64,000 nt of DNA from Cellulomonas cellasea (GTDB lineage Bacteria > Actinomycetota > Actinomycetes > Actinomycetales > Cellulomonadaceae), in NCBI RefSeq assembly GCF_030372105.1, contig NZ_JAUDBQ010000011.1:62001-126000 (forward strand), written 5' to 3'. Both the position numbers and the translations under genes were made by a program. Of the stretch, positions 13,175 to 23,161 are shown one piece after another. Below the pieces are notes generated by a model, which ran no database searches, was not told where the DNA came from, and was given only the letters and a program-made list of their open reading frames with translations. Within the stretch, counting starts at the first letter, position 1. Every line of letters begins with the position of its first letter.

Positions 13175-13855
13175 ATGAGCGAACCCGAGGCCAGGAGGCA
13201 GCTCGCCGCGCTGTGCGCCACCGGCGGGGAGCGCTGGGCGCAGGCCGGCGTCCGCGCGTTGCGGCAGACGCCCTCGACAGGACGCCCCGCCGCTGTGCTC
13301 GTGCTCTTCGGCGTGCTCGACCACGCGCCCGCGCTCGAGACCGTGTCGTCGGTGGGCAGCGACCTCGACGTCCTGCTGACCCGCCGCTCCGCGACGCTCG
13401 GCCACCACCCCGGCCAGGTCTCCTTCCCCGGTGGGCGCCTGGACCCCGGGGACCGCACCCCCGCCGAGGCCGCGCTGCGGGAGGCCCGCGAGGAGACCGG
13501 GCTCGATCCCGCAGGTGTCGACATCCTCGGGACGCTGCCCCAGGTGCCCGTCACCGTGAGCCGCCACCTCGTCACACCAGTCGTGGGCTGGTGGACCCGC
13601 CCGTCACCCGTCGTCGCCGTCGACCACGCCGAGACCGCCGACGTCTTCCGGGTCCCCGTCGCGGATCTCCTGCACCCCGCGAACCGCCGCACGGCCACCC
13701 TCACCCGTGGCGCCCGCACGTACTCCTCCCCCGCATTCCTCGCCGGCGAGCACGTCGTGTGGGGGTTCACCGCACTGGTGCTGGACGCGATGTTCGACAC
13801 CCTGGGCTGGAACGTGCCGTGGGACGCCACCCGGACGGTCCCCGCGCCCGCCTAG
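13175..13855 (+). CDS. NUDIX hydrolase, CoA pyrophosphatase type
   Basis: A 226-residue cytoplasmic NUDIX hydrolase. The NUDIX box GGRLDPGDRTPAEAALREAR, continuing EETGL, holds the metal-binding REXXEE glutamates at about residues 95-117. The preceding LTRRSATLGHHPGQVSFPGG segment is typical of the CoA/acyl-CoA diphosphatase subgroup (NudL-like), which cleaves CoA to 3',5'-ADP and phosphopantetheine. Substrate is inferred from that motif only. The ATG was chosen by the adjacent -10-like hexamer and by family length. Confidence 0.85.
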   Translation: MSEPEARRQLAALCATGGERWAQAGVRALRQTPSTGRPAAVLVLFGVLDHAPALETVSSVGSDLDVLLTRRSATLGHHPGQVSFPGGRLDPGDRTPAEAALREAREETGLDPAGVDILGTLPQVPVTVSRHLVTPVVGWWTRPSPVVAVDHAETADVFRVPVADLLHPANRRTATLTRGARTYSSPAFLAGEHVVWGFTALVLDAMFDTLGWNVPWDATRTVPAPA

Positions 13856-13925
13856 CGTGTGCGGCCCGCCCGCCGCATCATTCGTGGTCCCCGCCCTCGC
13901 CTCCGCTGAGCCCCCAGGAGCATCC

Positions 13926-14822
13926 GTGGCCGTCCGCCCCGTCGCCGAGCTCGACATCACGCCCGCGCTCGCGGCCCGGCTCGTCTCCGAGCAGCACCCC
14001 GACCTGGCCGGCCTCCCGGTGCGGCTCGTGACGAGCGGCTGGGACAACGCCGTGCTGCGCCTCGGCGACGACCTCGCCATCCGGATGCCGCGCCGGGCCC
14101 GCGCCGCCCAGCTCCTCCTGAACGAGCAGCGCTGGCTGCCGCACCTCGCGCAGGTGCTCGCGGGCGCCGGGCACGTCGGCCTGCCCCTGCCCACGCGGAT
14201 CGGCGTCCCGTCGCCGGAGTACCCGTGGGCGTGGAGCATCGTCCCGTGGTTCGCCGGCCAGTCAGCAGTCACCGTGTCACCACACGATCGGGCCGCCTTC
14301 GCGGAGCCGCTCTCCGACGCGCTCGCCCGCCTGCACGTCCCAGCGCCCGACGACGCGCCGGTCAACACCGTCCGGGGCGTCCCGTTGGCCACCCGCGACG
14401 CCGCGGTCCGCGAACGCCTCGCCACCGGCCCGATCCCCGACGCCGACCGGCTCGCCGCGCTCTGGGAGGACCTGGCCCGCACCCCCCACTGGGCCGGTCC
14501 GCCACTGTGGCTCCACGGCGACGTGCACCCCGGCAACCTGGTGGTCGACGGCGGCCGACTCGAAGCCCTCGTCGACTTCGGCGACGTCACCTCAGGAGAC
14601 CCCGCCACCGACCTCGCAACCGCCTGGCTCACCTTCGACGCCGAGGGACGCAGGCGCTTCCGCCACCGCATGGACGCGCTCCGGGGCCATGACGCCGACA
14701 CGTGGCGCCGCGCTCGCGGGTGGGCGCTCTGCATGGGGACCTCATTGGCCGCGCACTCAGATGACTCCCCTGAGTACGCGGAACTCGGGTCGCACACCCT
14801 GCGGCAGGTCCTCGAAGGGTGA
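13926..14822 (+). CDS. aminoglycoside phosphotransferase-family kinase
   Basis: A 298-residue APH-fold small-molecule kinase. The Brenner motif LWLHGDVHPGNLVV and the downstream metal-binding VDFGDVTSGDPATDLA (residues about 195-225) are intact, and RLVTSGWDNAVLRLGDDLAI is the nucleotide-binding N-lobe. GTG start with AGGAG 6 nt upstream. The family includes drug-modifying kinases but also many metabolic kinases; the substrate is unknown and resistance should not be assumed. The stop codon falls exactly where a truncated old-yellow-enzyme reading frame begins, which suggests that a recombination joined the two. Confidence 0.85.
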   Translation: MAVRPVAELDITPALAARLVSEQHPDLAGLPVRLVTSGWDNAVLRLGDDLAIRMPRRARAAQLLLNEQRWLPHLAQVLAGAGHVGLPLPTRIGVPSPEYPWAWSIVPWFAGQSAVTVSPHDRAAFAEPLSDALARLHVPAPDDAPVNTVRGVPLATRDAAVRERLATGPIPDADRLAALWEDLARTPHWAGPPLWLHGDVHPGNLVVDGGRLEALVDFGDVTSGDPATDLATAWLTFDAEGRRRFRHRMDALRGHDADTWRRARGWALCMGTSLAAHSDDSPEYAELGSHTLRQVLEG

Positions 14823-15360
14823 CCTGCTGCACTCGTTCCTCTCACCGCTGTCGAACCAGCGCACGGACGAGTACGGAGGCGACCTGGCCGGCCGCGCCAG
14901 GATCGTGCTGGAGACGATCGACGCGGTGCGCGACGTCTGGCCCGACGAGCTGCCGGTCATGCTGCGGGTCTCGACGACCGACTGGGTGGCCGAGGATCCC
15001 GAGGACGACCGCGCCGCCTGGACCGTCGAGGACACGATCGAGCTCACCCGGCTGGCCACCGCGCGCGGGGTGGACCTGATCGACGCCTCCAGCGGCGGCC
15101 TCGTCCGGGCGCGCATCCCCCACGACCGCGACTACCAGACTCACTATGCCGGCCAGATCCGTCGCGCCACAGGCGCCACAGTGGCCGCAGTCGGGCGCAT
15201 CGACGACCCGGCATGGGCCACTCACCTTCTCGAGGACGGGGAGGCCGACGCCGTCTTCCTCGGGCGGGCGCTGCTGCGCGACCCGTCGTGGGCGAACGCT
15301 GCGGCTGGCGCGGTCGGTGGCAAGCCCAGGTACCTCGAGCAGTACGCCTACGCCGTGTGA
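14821..15360 (+). pseudogene. decapitated NADH:flavin oxidoreductase (old yellow enzyme family)
   Basis: An open frame of about 179 residues matches only the C-terminal half of an OYE-family (YqjM-like) ene-reductase: LLHSFLSPLSNQRTDEYGGD, then the barrel strands MLRVSTTDW, IDASSGGLV, TVAAVGRIDDP and the phosphate-binding ADAVFLGRALLRDPSW. The N-terminal FMN-binding half and the catalytic His region are absent, and upstream in the same frame is phosphotransferase antisense-free coding sequence of another frame. The homologous part starts within a few bases of the phosphotransferase stop. It has no start codon or ribosome site of its own, so it is called a pseudogene; translation by coupling is not excluded. 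Confidence 0.8.
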
Positions 15361-15371
15361 CCCCGTGGCCC

Positions 15372-15403
15372 GGCGGCTTCGACGAGTCCGGCTCGGAGCC
15401 GCC
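15372..15403. terminator. hairpin after the oxidoreductase remnant
   Basis: GGCGGCT and AGCCGCC pair around a loop that holds a smaller CGAG/CTCG stem. It is a plausible terminator of the former oxidoreductase gene. Confidence 0.45.
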
Positions 15404-15644
15404 GAGCCTCCGTCCGCAGGGGAACGCGTCACCGCTGACGCGCGATCCGAGGCGTTCTCACGCTGCGCTCCTCTACGGCCGGCCCCAACGACCTGAGCCT
15501 GGGCGTCGCGTCCCTCCGTCGTCATTGCCGCTCTTGCTGTGAAGGGTCGGACTCCCCCGGCGGCGTGACCCCATCGGCCAACCCTTGGCGTGTGGGCCTG
15601 TTATCTCTTCGTCAGAAGAGTGCGCCCCGTGCTAGACCTAGCCC

Positions 15645-16526
15645 GTGGACGAGCGCGAGGACCCTGACGACCTGGACGGACGACTGCGCGCCCTCGCGGT
15701 GCGCGCGGCCGAGGGACACTCCCCCGCACGCGCCCGCCAACTCGTCTGGGTCGCTGGCGAACTGACACGCTTCGCGGCACACCGCACTCCCCCGCCCACG
15801 CTTGCCGACCTGCTCGGCGCCGAAGTCGGGCTCCAGTACCTCGAGCTCGCCGGCGCCGGAGCCCTGCGCGCGCGCGGCGGGGGCGCCCAGGCCTCCACAG
15901 CCGCGAGCAACCGGACTCGCAGGGCCTGCCTGCTCCTGCTCGCACGAGCAGCCGGCCTCCCCGAGCCCGACCTCGACCGGCTACCGCTCCCCCCGCTCGC
16001 GATCCGGATCAGCGCGGCCAGCACCCGGCAGGCAGGCGCCGAGCTCGCCACAGAGTCGCTGCGCGGCAGGCAGCTGCCCACCTGGGTGCGGCACGCCCTG
16101 GTGGTCGAGCTCATCGCCGACACCGGCATGCGGGTTGGGGAGCTCGCCGCGCTCGAGGTCGGCGACGTGGACCTCACCGCCAAGACAGTCACCTACGTCC
16201 CGCGGCCGCCAGCCGCTCGCAGCCCGCAACCGCCGCGCACCGTCGCCCTGTCACCCGCCGCACTGCGCGCCGTGCGGGCATGGCTGCCAGTCCGCGCGCG
16301 GCTCACCGAGCTGACGCCCCGCACCTCCGCCCTCCTGGTGTCCGTGCACGGCAACCACGACGGGGACGGGGTGCGCCGCCCTCCGGGGCTCCCACTTCAA
16401 CCACGCGGACTCGCCCGCGCCCACCGCCGGGCCGTCGCGACGCTCAACGCCCGACGCGCCACCGCGGAGCTGGTCCCCGGCACGCTCGGCCTGTTGCGAC
16501 CCGCGGACCAACTCCCACATCCGTGA
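15645..16526 (+). pseudogene. tyrosine recombinase/integrase-like protein lacking its catalytic C-terminus
   Basis: A 293-residue frame. An N-terminal SAM-like core-binding region is followed by a tyrosine recombinase box I (LIADTGMRVGELAALEVGDV) with the first catalytic Arg at about residue 162. After VPGTLGLLRPADQLPHP the frame stops. The HxxR box II is not convincing, and the final H/W and nucleophilic Tyr region is missing. The following about 150 bases contain no matching continuation that I can find in another frame. The GTG has a TAGACC hexamer 6 nt upstream. It may be a degenerate mobile-element or plasmid-type recombinase; alternatively a divergent family whose box II is not recognisable. 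Confidence 0.55.
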
Positions 16527-16641
16527 CGCTGCCGGATCGATCCAGGGCGGCGGACCCCACCACACGACGGCATCAACTGCGGCTCGGTGAGCGCGGCAAG
16601 GCGAGCGACCACGGGTCCGTGTGCTTGTCGGCCGGGCTGTC

Positions 16642-16665
16642 GCCTGCCAGGCTCGCCGACCACGA
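16642..16665 (+). repeat. 24-nt repeat, copy A (upstream of DUF2975-like gene)
   Basis: This 24-nt element differs at two positions from the sequence at 17442-17465, exactly 800 bp away. In the second copy it forms the -10 region and start codon of rtcB; here the ATG position reads ACG. It may be a promoter copy serving the gene at 16686. Confidence 0.6.
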
Positions 16666-16685
16666 ACCACTCCAGCGGAGGCCGC

Positions 16686-17393
16686 ATGCGTCCACCTGTC
16701 GGTCACCGAGCGCGCCGACTGGCCGCCGTCCTCGGGCCAGCGCTTGTCGTCGTCGGGATGGTCGCCACCGCGGTCGGCCTGTATCAGTGGCTCGAGCCGA
16801 CGAGGAATGTGATGGGCGAGGTGGCCGTGCCGATGAGGCTCCACTCCTCAGACGGCATCGGAGCCTGGCTCGTGCTGGAGGTGGGCCTCGTGCCGTACAC
16901 CGCCGTGGAGGTGAGCGGTGTGCCGACCGGCGGCTTGCCTGACTTCGACCACCGATCCGAACCACTGGGGATCGTCGTGGTCCACGCACCCGACGCCTCG
17001 CTCACCGAGCAGTTCCTCGCGCGCGCGGACGTGCTGGTCCGCGGAATCGCCCTCCTCGTCGCCGCGGTGGCGCTCCTCCCCGTGCTCCGCTCGATCGCCG
17101 CGGGGTCGCCGTTCCGGCCCGGGCATGGGCGTCGGCTATGGGTCGTGGCGGTCTGCGTGGTCGCCGGCGCGTATGTGGGCCCTCTGCTGCCGTGGCGGGC
17201 GAGCGCTCTGGTGCTGGATCGGCTCCCGGAGCCCTTCGGCATGACGGCGAGCCCGCCCCACCACGTCGAGGCGTTCGTCGTCGCGGCACTCGTCGTGCTC
17301 ATCGGCGAGGTCCTTCGCGCCGGGCCATCTGACCGACTTCGGTCATCACCCGTCACCCCGTGGCGACGTCCCTCCGACGACCTCGATCCGTGA
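16686..17393 (+). CDS. DUF2975-like integral membrane protein
   Basis: A 235-residue predicted membrane protein with about four hydrophobic segments: near the N-terminus (LGPALVVVGMVATAVGLYQW), about 120-145 (GIALLVAAVALLPVL), about 155-180 (LWVVAVCVVAGAYVGPLLPW) and about 200-220 (VEAFVVAALVVLIGEVLRAG). A conserved-looking SPFRPGHGRRL linker precedes the third segment, resembling DUF2975 proteins. Between segments one and two lies an extracytoplasmic domain of about 80 residues. The ATG follows GGAGG. Function unknown; in other bacteria DUF2975 genes often neighbour a small Cro/CI-type regulator, which is absent here. Confidence 0.65.
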   Translation: MRPPVGHRARRLAAVLGPALVVVGMVATAVGLYQWLEPTRNVMGEVAVPMRLHSSDGIGAWLVLEVGLVPYTAVEVSGVPTGGLPDFDHRSEPLGIVVVHAPDASLTEQFLARADVLVRGIALLVAAVALLPVLRSIAAGSPFRPGHGRRLWVVAVCVVAGAYVGPLLPWRASALVLDRLPEPFGMTASPPHHVEAFVVAALVVLIGEVLRAGPSDRLRSSPVTPWRRPSDDLDP

Positions 17394-17441
17394 CTCGTGC
17401 ACCGGGCCTCCGCGGGTAATCCCCGTGCTGTCCACGTCACG

Positions 17442-17465
17442 GCCTGCCAGGATCGCCGACCATGA
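17442..17465 (+). repeat. 24-nt repeat, copy B (rtcB start region)
   Basis: Second copy of the element at 16642-16665, with two mismatches. It includes the CAGGAT hexamer and the ATG of rtcB. Confidence 0.6.
17448..17453 (+). promoter_or_regulatory. -10-like CAGGAT, leaderless start of rtcB
   Basis: CAGGAT lies 8 nt before the rtcB ATG and no ribosome site intervenes. Confidence 0.4.
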
Positions 17466-18640
17466 CCACAGAGCACCTGTCCAAGCGGCTGATCAACTGG
17501 GCGTCCGTCCTGGACGATCGCGCCCGCGAGCAGGCCATCGCGACGTCGACCCTGCCGTTTGTCTACCCCCACGTCGCCCTGATGCCCGACGCGCACCTCG
17601 GGAAGGGGGCCACCGTCGGGTCCGTGATCCCGACGCTCGGCGCGATCATCCCCGCAGCGGTGGGCGTCGACATCGGGTGCGGCATGATCGCGGTCCGGAC
17701 GCAGTGGGCCGAGGAGCAGGTGCGCGCCGCCGGGCCGCTGTCCGGGCTGCGCGAGTCCATCGAGGCGCGCATCCCGCTGTCTGTCGGCGCGTACAACGCC
17801 CGGCTGACGGAGACGGCCGCCGCCCGGGTCTCGGACCTCGAGGCCAAGGCCCAGCGCGCCGGGTTCGACCCCGACCGCTACGGGCCGAACTGGCGGTTGC
17901 AGCTCGGCAGCCTGGGCTCGGGGAACCACTTCATCGAGGTGTCGGTCGACGAGCTGGGCCGGGTGTGGCTGTTCCTGCACTCGGGCTCGCGGGGCGTGGG
18001 CAACAAGATCGCCCAGCGGCACATCGCCATCGCCGCCGACCTGTGCAAGCGGTGGTGGATCGATCTGCCGGACCCGGACCTCGCGTACCTGGCCGAGGGC
18101 ACTGACGAGTTCTGGGCCTACATCCGCGAGCTGCGGTGGGCGCAGGACTTCGCCGCGGCGAACCGCGAGGAGATGATGGACCGCGTCGTCTCTGCCATCG
18201 GCGAGCACATGGGCGCCCCGGTCGAGGAGGCCGAGCGCGTCAACTGCCACCACAACTTCACCGAGCAGGAGACGCACTTCGGCAAGAAGGTGTGGGTGTC
18301 CCGCAAGGGCGCCATCCGTGCCGGAGCCGGAGAGCCGGGGCTGATCCCCGGGTCGATGGGCACCGCGTCCTACGTGGTGGCCGGCAAGGGCGACGCGCTC
18401 TCGCTGTGCTCGTCGCCGCATGGCGCGGGCCGCAGCCTCTCGCGGTCGGCGGCGAGGCGGCAGTACACGGTCGACCAGCTCCGGGAGGCGATGGCCGGCA
18501 TCGAGTACCGGGACACGGACGCGTTCATCGACGAGATCCCCGCGGCGTACAAGGACATCGACCAGGTGATGGCCGACGCCGCCGACCTGGTCGAGATCCG
18601 CCATGTGCTGCGGCAGATCGTCAACGTGAAGGGCGACTGA
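17462..18640 (+). CDS. rtcB: RtcB family RNA-splicing ligase
   Basis: A 392-residue RtcB-type ligase, which joins 2',3'-cyclic-phosphate and 5'-OH RNA ends using GTP and manganese. The metal-binding and catalytic residues are present: Cys about 73 in GVDIGCGMIAV, His about 155 in SGNHFIEV, the HSGSRGVGN loop, His in NCHHNFTE at about 262, and the His that is guanylylated in the family in SSPHGAGRSL at about 320. It is the shorter actinobacterial subtype. Neither archease nor an RtcR regulator lies nearby. The reaction suggests repair of RNAs cut by toxins or stress nucleases, but the target is unknown. Confidence 0.92.
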   Translation: MTTEHLSKRLINWASVLDDRAREQAIATSTLPFVYPHVALMPDAHLGKGATVGSVIPTLGAIIPAAVGVDIGCGMIAVRTQWAEEQVRAAGPLSGLRESIEARIPLSVGAYNARLTETAAARVSDLEAKAQRAGFDPDRYGPNWRLQLGSLGSGNHFIEVSVDELGRVWLFLHSGSRGVGNKIAQRHIAIAADLCKRWWIDLPDPDLAYLAEGTDEFWAYIRELRWAQDFAAANREEMMDRVVSAIGEHMGAPVEEAERVNCHHNFTEQETHFGKKVWVSRKGAIRAGAGEPGLIPGSMGTASYVVAGKGDALSLCSSPHGAGRSLSRSAARRQYTVDQLREAMAGIEYRDTDAFIDEIPAAYKDIDQVMADAADLVEIRHVLRQIVNVKGD

Positions 18641-18646
18641 CGTGAC

Positions 18647-18681
18647 GAGACCGGCCCCCGCCGCAGCGGGGAGCCGGCCTC
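18647..18681. terminator. bidirectional terminator between rtcB and acnA
   Basis: GAGACCGGC and GCCGGCCTC pair with one mismatch around an inner CCCG/CGGG stem. A second short palindrome (TGACAC/GTGTCA) overlaps the acnA end. Confidence 0.65.
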
Positions 18682-18694
18682 GTGACACGTTGTG

Positions 18695-21514
<2,820 letters not shown>

Positions 21515-21611
21515 TGGGGCTCCTCTTCGCTGGGCGGTCTTGCGGCGGCTGGGTGGCCGTTCGCGGTGGTCCTGGGGCTGCCGCCAGCCTACGCGGCGGG
21601 GTCAGCCTGGA

Positions 21612-21629
21612 TATCTCGACGTCAAGATA
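21612..21629. promoter_or_regulatory. 18-bp near-perfect palindrome upstream of acnA
   Basis: TATCTCGAC followed by GTCAAGATA gives two 9-bp arms with one mismatch. A minus-strand TAGGAT hexamer at 21631-21636 would place a transcription start inside the palindrome. The symmetry suggests a dimeric repressor site controlling aconitase; the factor is not identified. Confidence 0.6.
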
Positions 21630-21717
21630 CATCCTAGCGCCCCGACGCCCGCCCAGCGACACTCCGCCCCACACCACCTCAGCCGACACGACGCCCTCGA
21701 CGGCGCGCCGCCTCGGC

Positions 21718-21897
21718 TCAGCCCTGGGCCTCGCGCTCCGCCGCGACCGCCTCCGCCGCCTTGCGCTCCGCCTCGACCGCGCGCTGATGAGCGCGCTGGT
21801 CGTACTCGGGCGTGCCCTGCTTGTGCAGCTCGATCGTGGCCGCCCTGCTCGCCTCGGCCAGCCGTCGCGCCGCTGCGCTCTCCCCCGCACCCGTCAT
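21718..21897 (-). CDS. small charged helical protein, unrecognised
   Basis: A 59-residue frame, rich in Ala, Glu and Arg, predicted to be almost entirely alpha-helical (for example RAHQRAVEAERKAAEAVAAE). GGGAGGGGAGA lies about 8 nt before the ATG, a strong ribosome site, which is the main support that it is real. No domain is recognised and there is no signal peptide or membrane segment. It is on the same strand as acnA and upstream of it, with the acnA palindrome between them. A longer in-frame start at 22020 exists but lacks a ribosome site. Confidence 0.5.
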   Translation of the reverse strand: MTGAGESAAARRLAEASRAATIELHKQGTPEYDQRAHQRAVEAERKAAEAVAAEREAQG

Positions 21898-22059
21898 GAG
21901 CCCATCTCCCCTCCCGGCCACCCGTGGGCCGGCGACATCCCAGGCTATGACTCCCCCGCCGCGCGCGCGAGGGAGTGGCGGGCCCCGCCGACCGGCACGA
22001 TCGGATGACGACCCGGTCACGTTCGCGTCACTTCGCCGCCGCGCCCCATGCGCGCCGCC

Positions 22060-22065
22060 TAGGTT
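22060..22065 (+). promoter_or_regulatory. -10-like TAGGTT, leaderless start of DUF4349 gene
   Basis: TAGGTT lies 6 nt before the ATG at 22072 with no ribosome site. Confidence 0.45.
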
Positions 22066-22071
22066 GCGGAC

Positions 22072-23019
22072 ATGAGGCCTGACATGCGACGACGCGTCCT
22101 GATCACGAGCTCGATCCTGCTGGTCGCGCTGGTGGCGGCCTGCTCGGCGAGCGGCGACTCCGCGGTCGGCGGCGCGAGCGCCGAGTTCGGCTCAGGGATG
22201 ACCATGACGCAGGAGCAGGCCGGCGGTGGCGACGGCGGCGGCAGTGACGCGGCCGCCGACGAGTCGCTCGCCCTGGGATCGGTCGCCGACACGTCAGCCA
22301 GCCCCCGGGAGGTCATCACGCGGGGTGAGGTCACCCTCGCCGCCGAGGACCCCCGGGCCGCCGCGGCCGCGGTGGTGGCGCTCGTCGAGCGCGACGGAGG
22401 CCGGGTGGACGCGCGCTCGGAGAGTGCCGGCGCCGACGGGCAGGAGGCAGTCGCCTGGCTGACGGTGCGCATCCCGTCCGACGACATGACCTCGACGCTC
22501 ACGGCGCTCGAGGACATCGGCGAGGTCCGCCGAGTCGACCTCACCGCGGAGGACGTGACGGGCGACGTCCAGGACCTCGACGCGCGGATCCGCGCGATGC
22601 GGCTCTCCGCGTCGCGGATGGAGGAGCTGCTGTCACGCGCCACGACGAACTCGGACATCATCTCCGCCGAGAACGCCCTCGCGGAGCGGCAGGCGACCTT
22701 GGAGAGCATGCAGACCCAGCGCGCCCGGATCGCCGAGGAGGTCGCGCTGTCCACGTTGACGATCCAGATCTCCACGACGCCGCTCGTCGAGGCGGGGCCG
22801 CCGTCCACCGGGGGGTTCCTGGGCGGGCTGCAGGCCGGGTGGAACGCGCTCGTGACGGTGCTCGGCGGCCTGCTGGTGGTCGTCGGCGCACTGCTCCCCT
22901 GGGCCGCGCTGGGCGGAGTCCTCGCGGTGGCGGCCGTCGCCGTGGTGCGGGCCGCCCGCCGGCGCCGCTCGGCGGCGGAGGTGTCGGCGTCGGCCGATGG
23001 CGCTGGCGGCGCGATGTGA
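22072..23019 (+). CDS. DUF4349 domain-containing lipoprotein
   Basis: A 315-residue secreted lipoprotein: a positively charged N-terminus, a hydrophobic run and a lipobox LVAACSAS with the lipidated Cys at residue 24. The central DUF4349 domain includes ITRGEVTLAAEDPRAAAAAV, SESAGADGQEAVAWLTVRIP and a coiled-coil stretch at about 175-225 (SRMEELLSRATTNSDIISAE). A transmembrane helix lies near the C-terminus (about 265-300) followed by RAARRRRS. Thus both ends are membrane-attached. Family function is unknown. No partner gene is evident. Confidence 0.85.
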   Translation: MRPDMRRRVLITSSILLVALVAACSASGDSAVGGASAEFGSGMTMTQEQAGGGDGGGSDAAADESLALGSVADTSASPREVITRGEVTLAAEDPRAAAAAVVALVERDGGRVDARSESAGADGQEAVAWLTVRIPSDDMTSTLTALEDIGEVRRVDLTAEDVTGDVQDLDARIRAMRLSASRMEELLSRATTNSDIISAENALAERQATLESMQTQRARIAEEVALSTLTIQISTTPLVEAGPPSTGGFLGGLQAGWNALVTVLGGLLVVVGALLPWAALGGVLAVAAVAVVRAARRRRSAAEVSASADGAGGAM

Positions 23020-23039
23020 GGCAGCGCATGCTCGCCGCA

Positions 23040-23065
23040 GCGCTTGCTCACGGCGCTTGCCCACG
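23040..23065 (+). repeat. imperfect tandem 13-nt repeat
   Basis: GCGCTTGCTCACG is followed directly by GCGCTTGCCCACG. A short CCACGG/CCGTGG hairpin follows at 23061-23077 and may end transcription of the DUF4349 gene. Confidence 0.5.
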
Positions 23066-23093
23066 GCCGCACCGTGGCCGCGGGGCGCACTCC

Positions 23094-23122
23094 TTGACAA
23101 CGTTGTAAAGCGCGGCGAGGGT
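23094..23122 (+). promoter_or_regulatory. probable promoter of the GH127 gene
   Basis: TTGACA (23094-23099) and GAGGGT (23117-23122) are spaced by 17 bp, a good sigma-70-type arrangement. The -35 overlaps a LacI-type palindrome and a second one lies over the likely start site. Confidence 0.55.
23095..23108. promoter_or_regulatory. LacI-family-type operator 1
   Basis: TGACAACGTTGTAA contains a perfect ACAACGTTGT palindrome with the central CG typical of LacI-family operators in actinobacteria. It overlaps the -35 element, so binding would block polymerase. Confidence 0.6.
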
Positions 23123-23124
23123 AC

Positions 23125-23140
23125 GTCGAACGACGTTGTC
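23125..23140. promoter_or_regulatory. LacI-family-type operator 2 (weaker)
   Basis: GTCGAACGACGTTGTC has AACG and CGTT half-sites with one extra central base. Its centre is about 31.5 bp, three helical turns, from operator 1. Confidence 0.4.
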
Positions 23141-23161
23141 CCCCGCACGGCAAGGAAGCCC

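Noticed and set aside
13926-14822. Antibiotic-resistance phosphotransferase
   Set aside because: The APH fold is clear, but the family includes many metabolic kinases and there is no specific resistance signature or mobile context.
15361-15644. A tRNA gene or attachment site for the recombinase remnant
   Set aside because: No cloverleaf-compatible sequence or long direct repeat was found. Only a small hairpin at 15372-15403 and a 6-bp inverted repeat near 15605-15620 are present.
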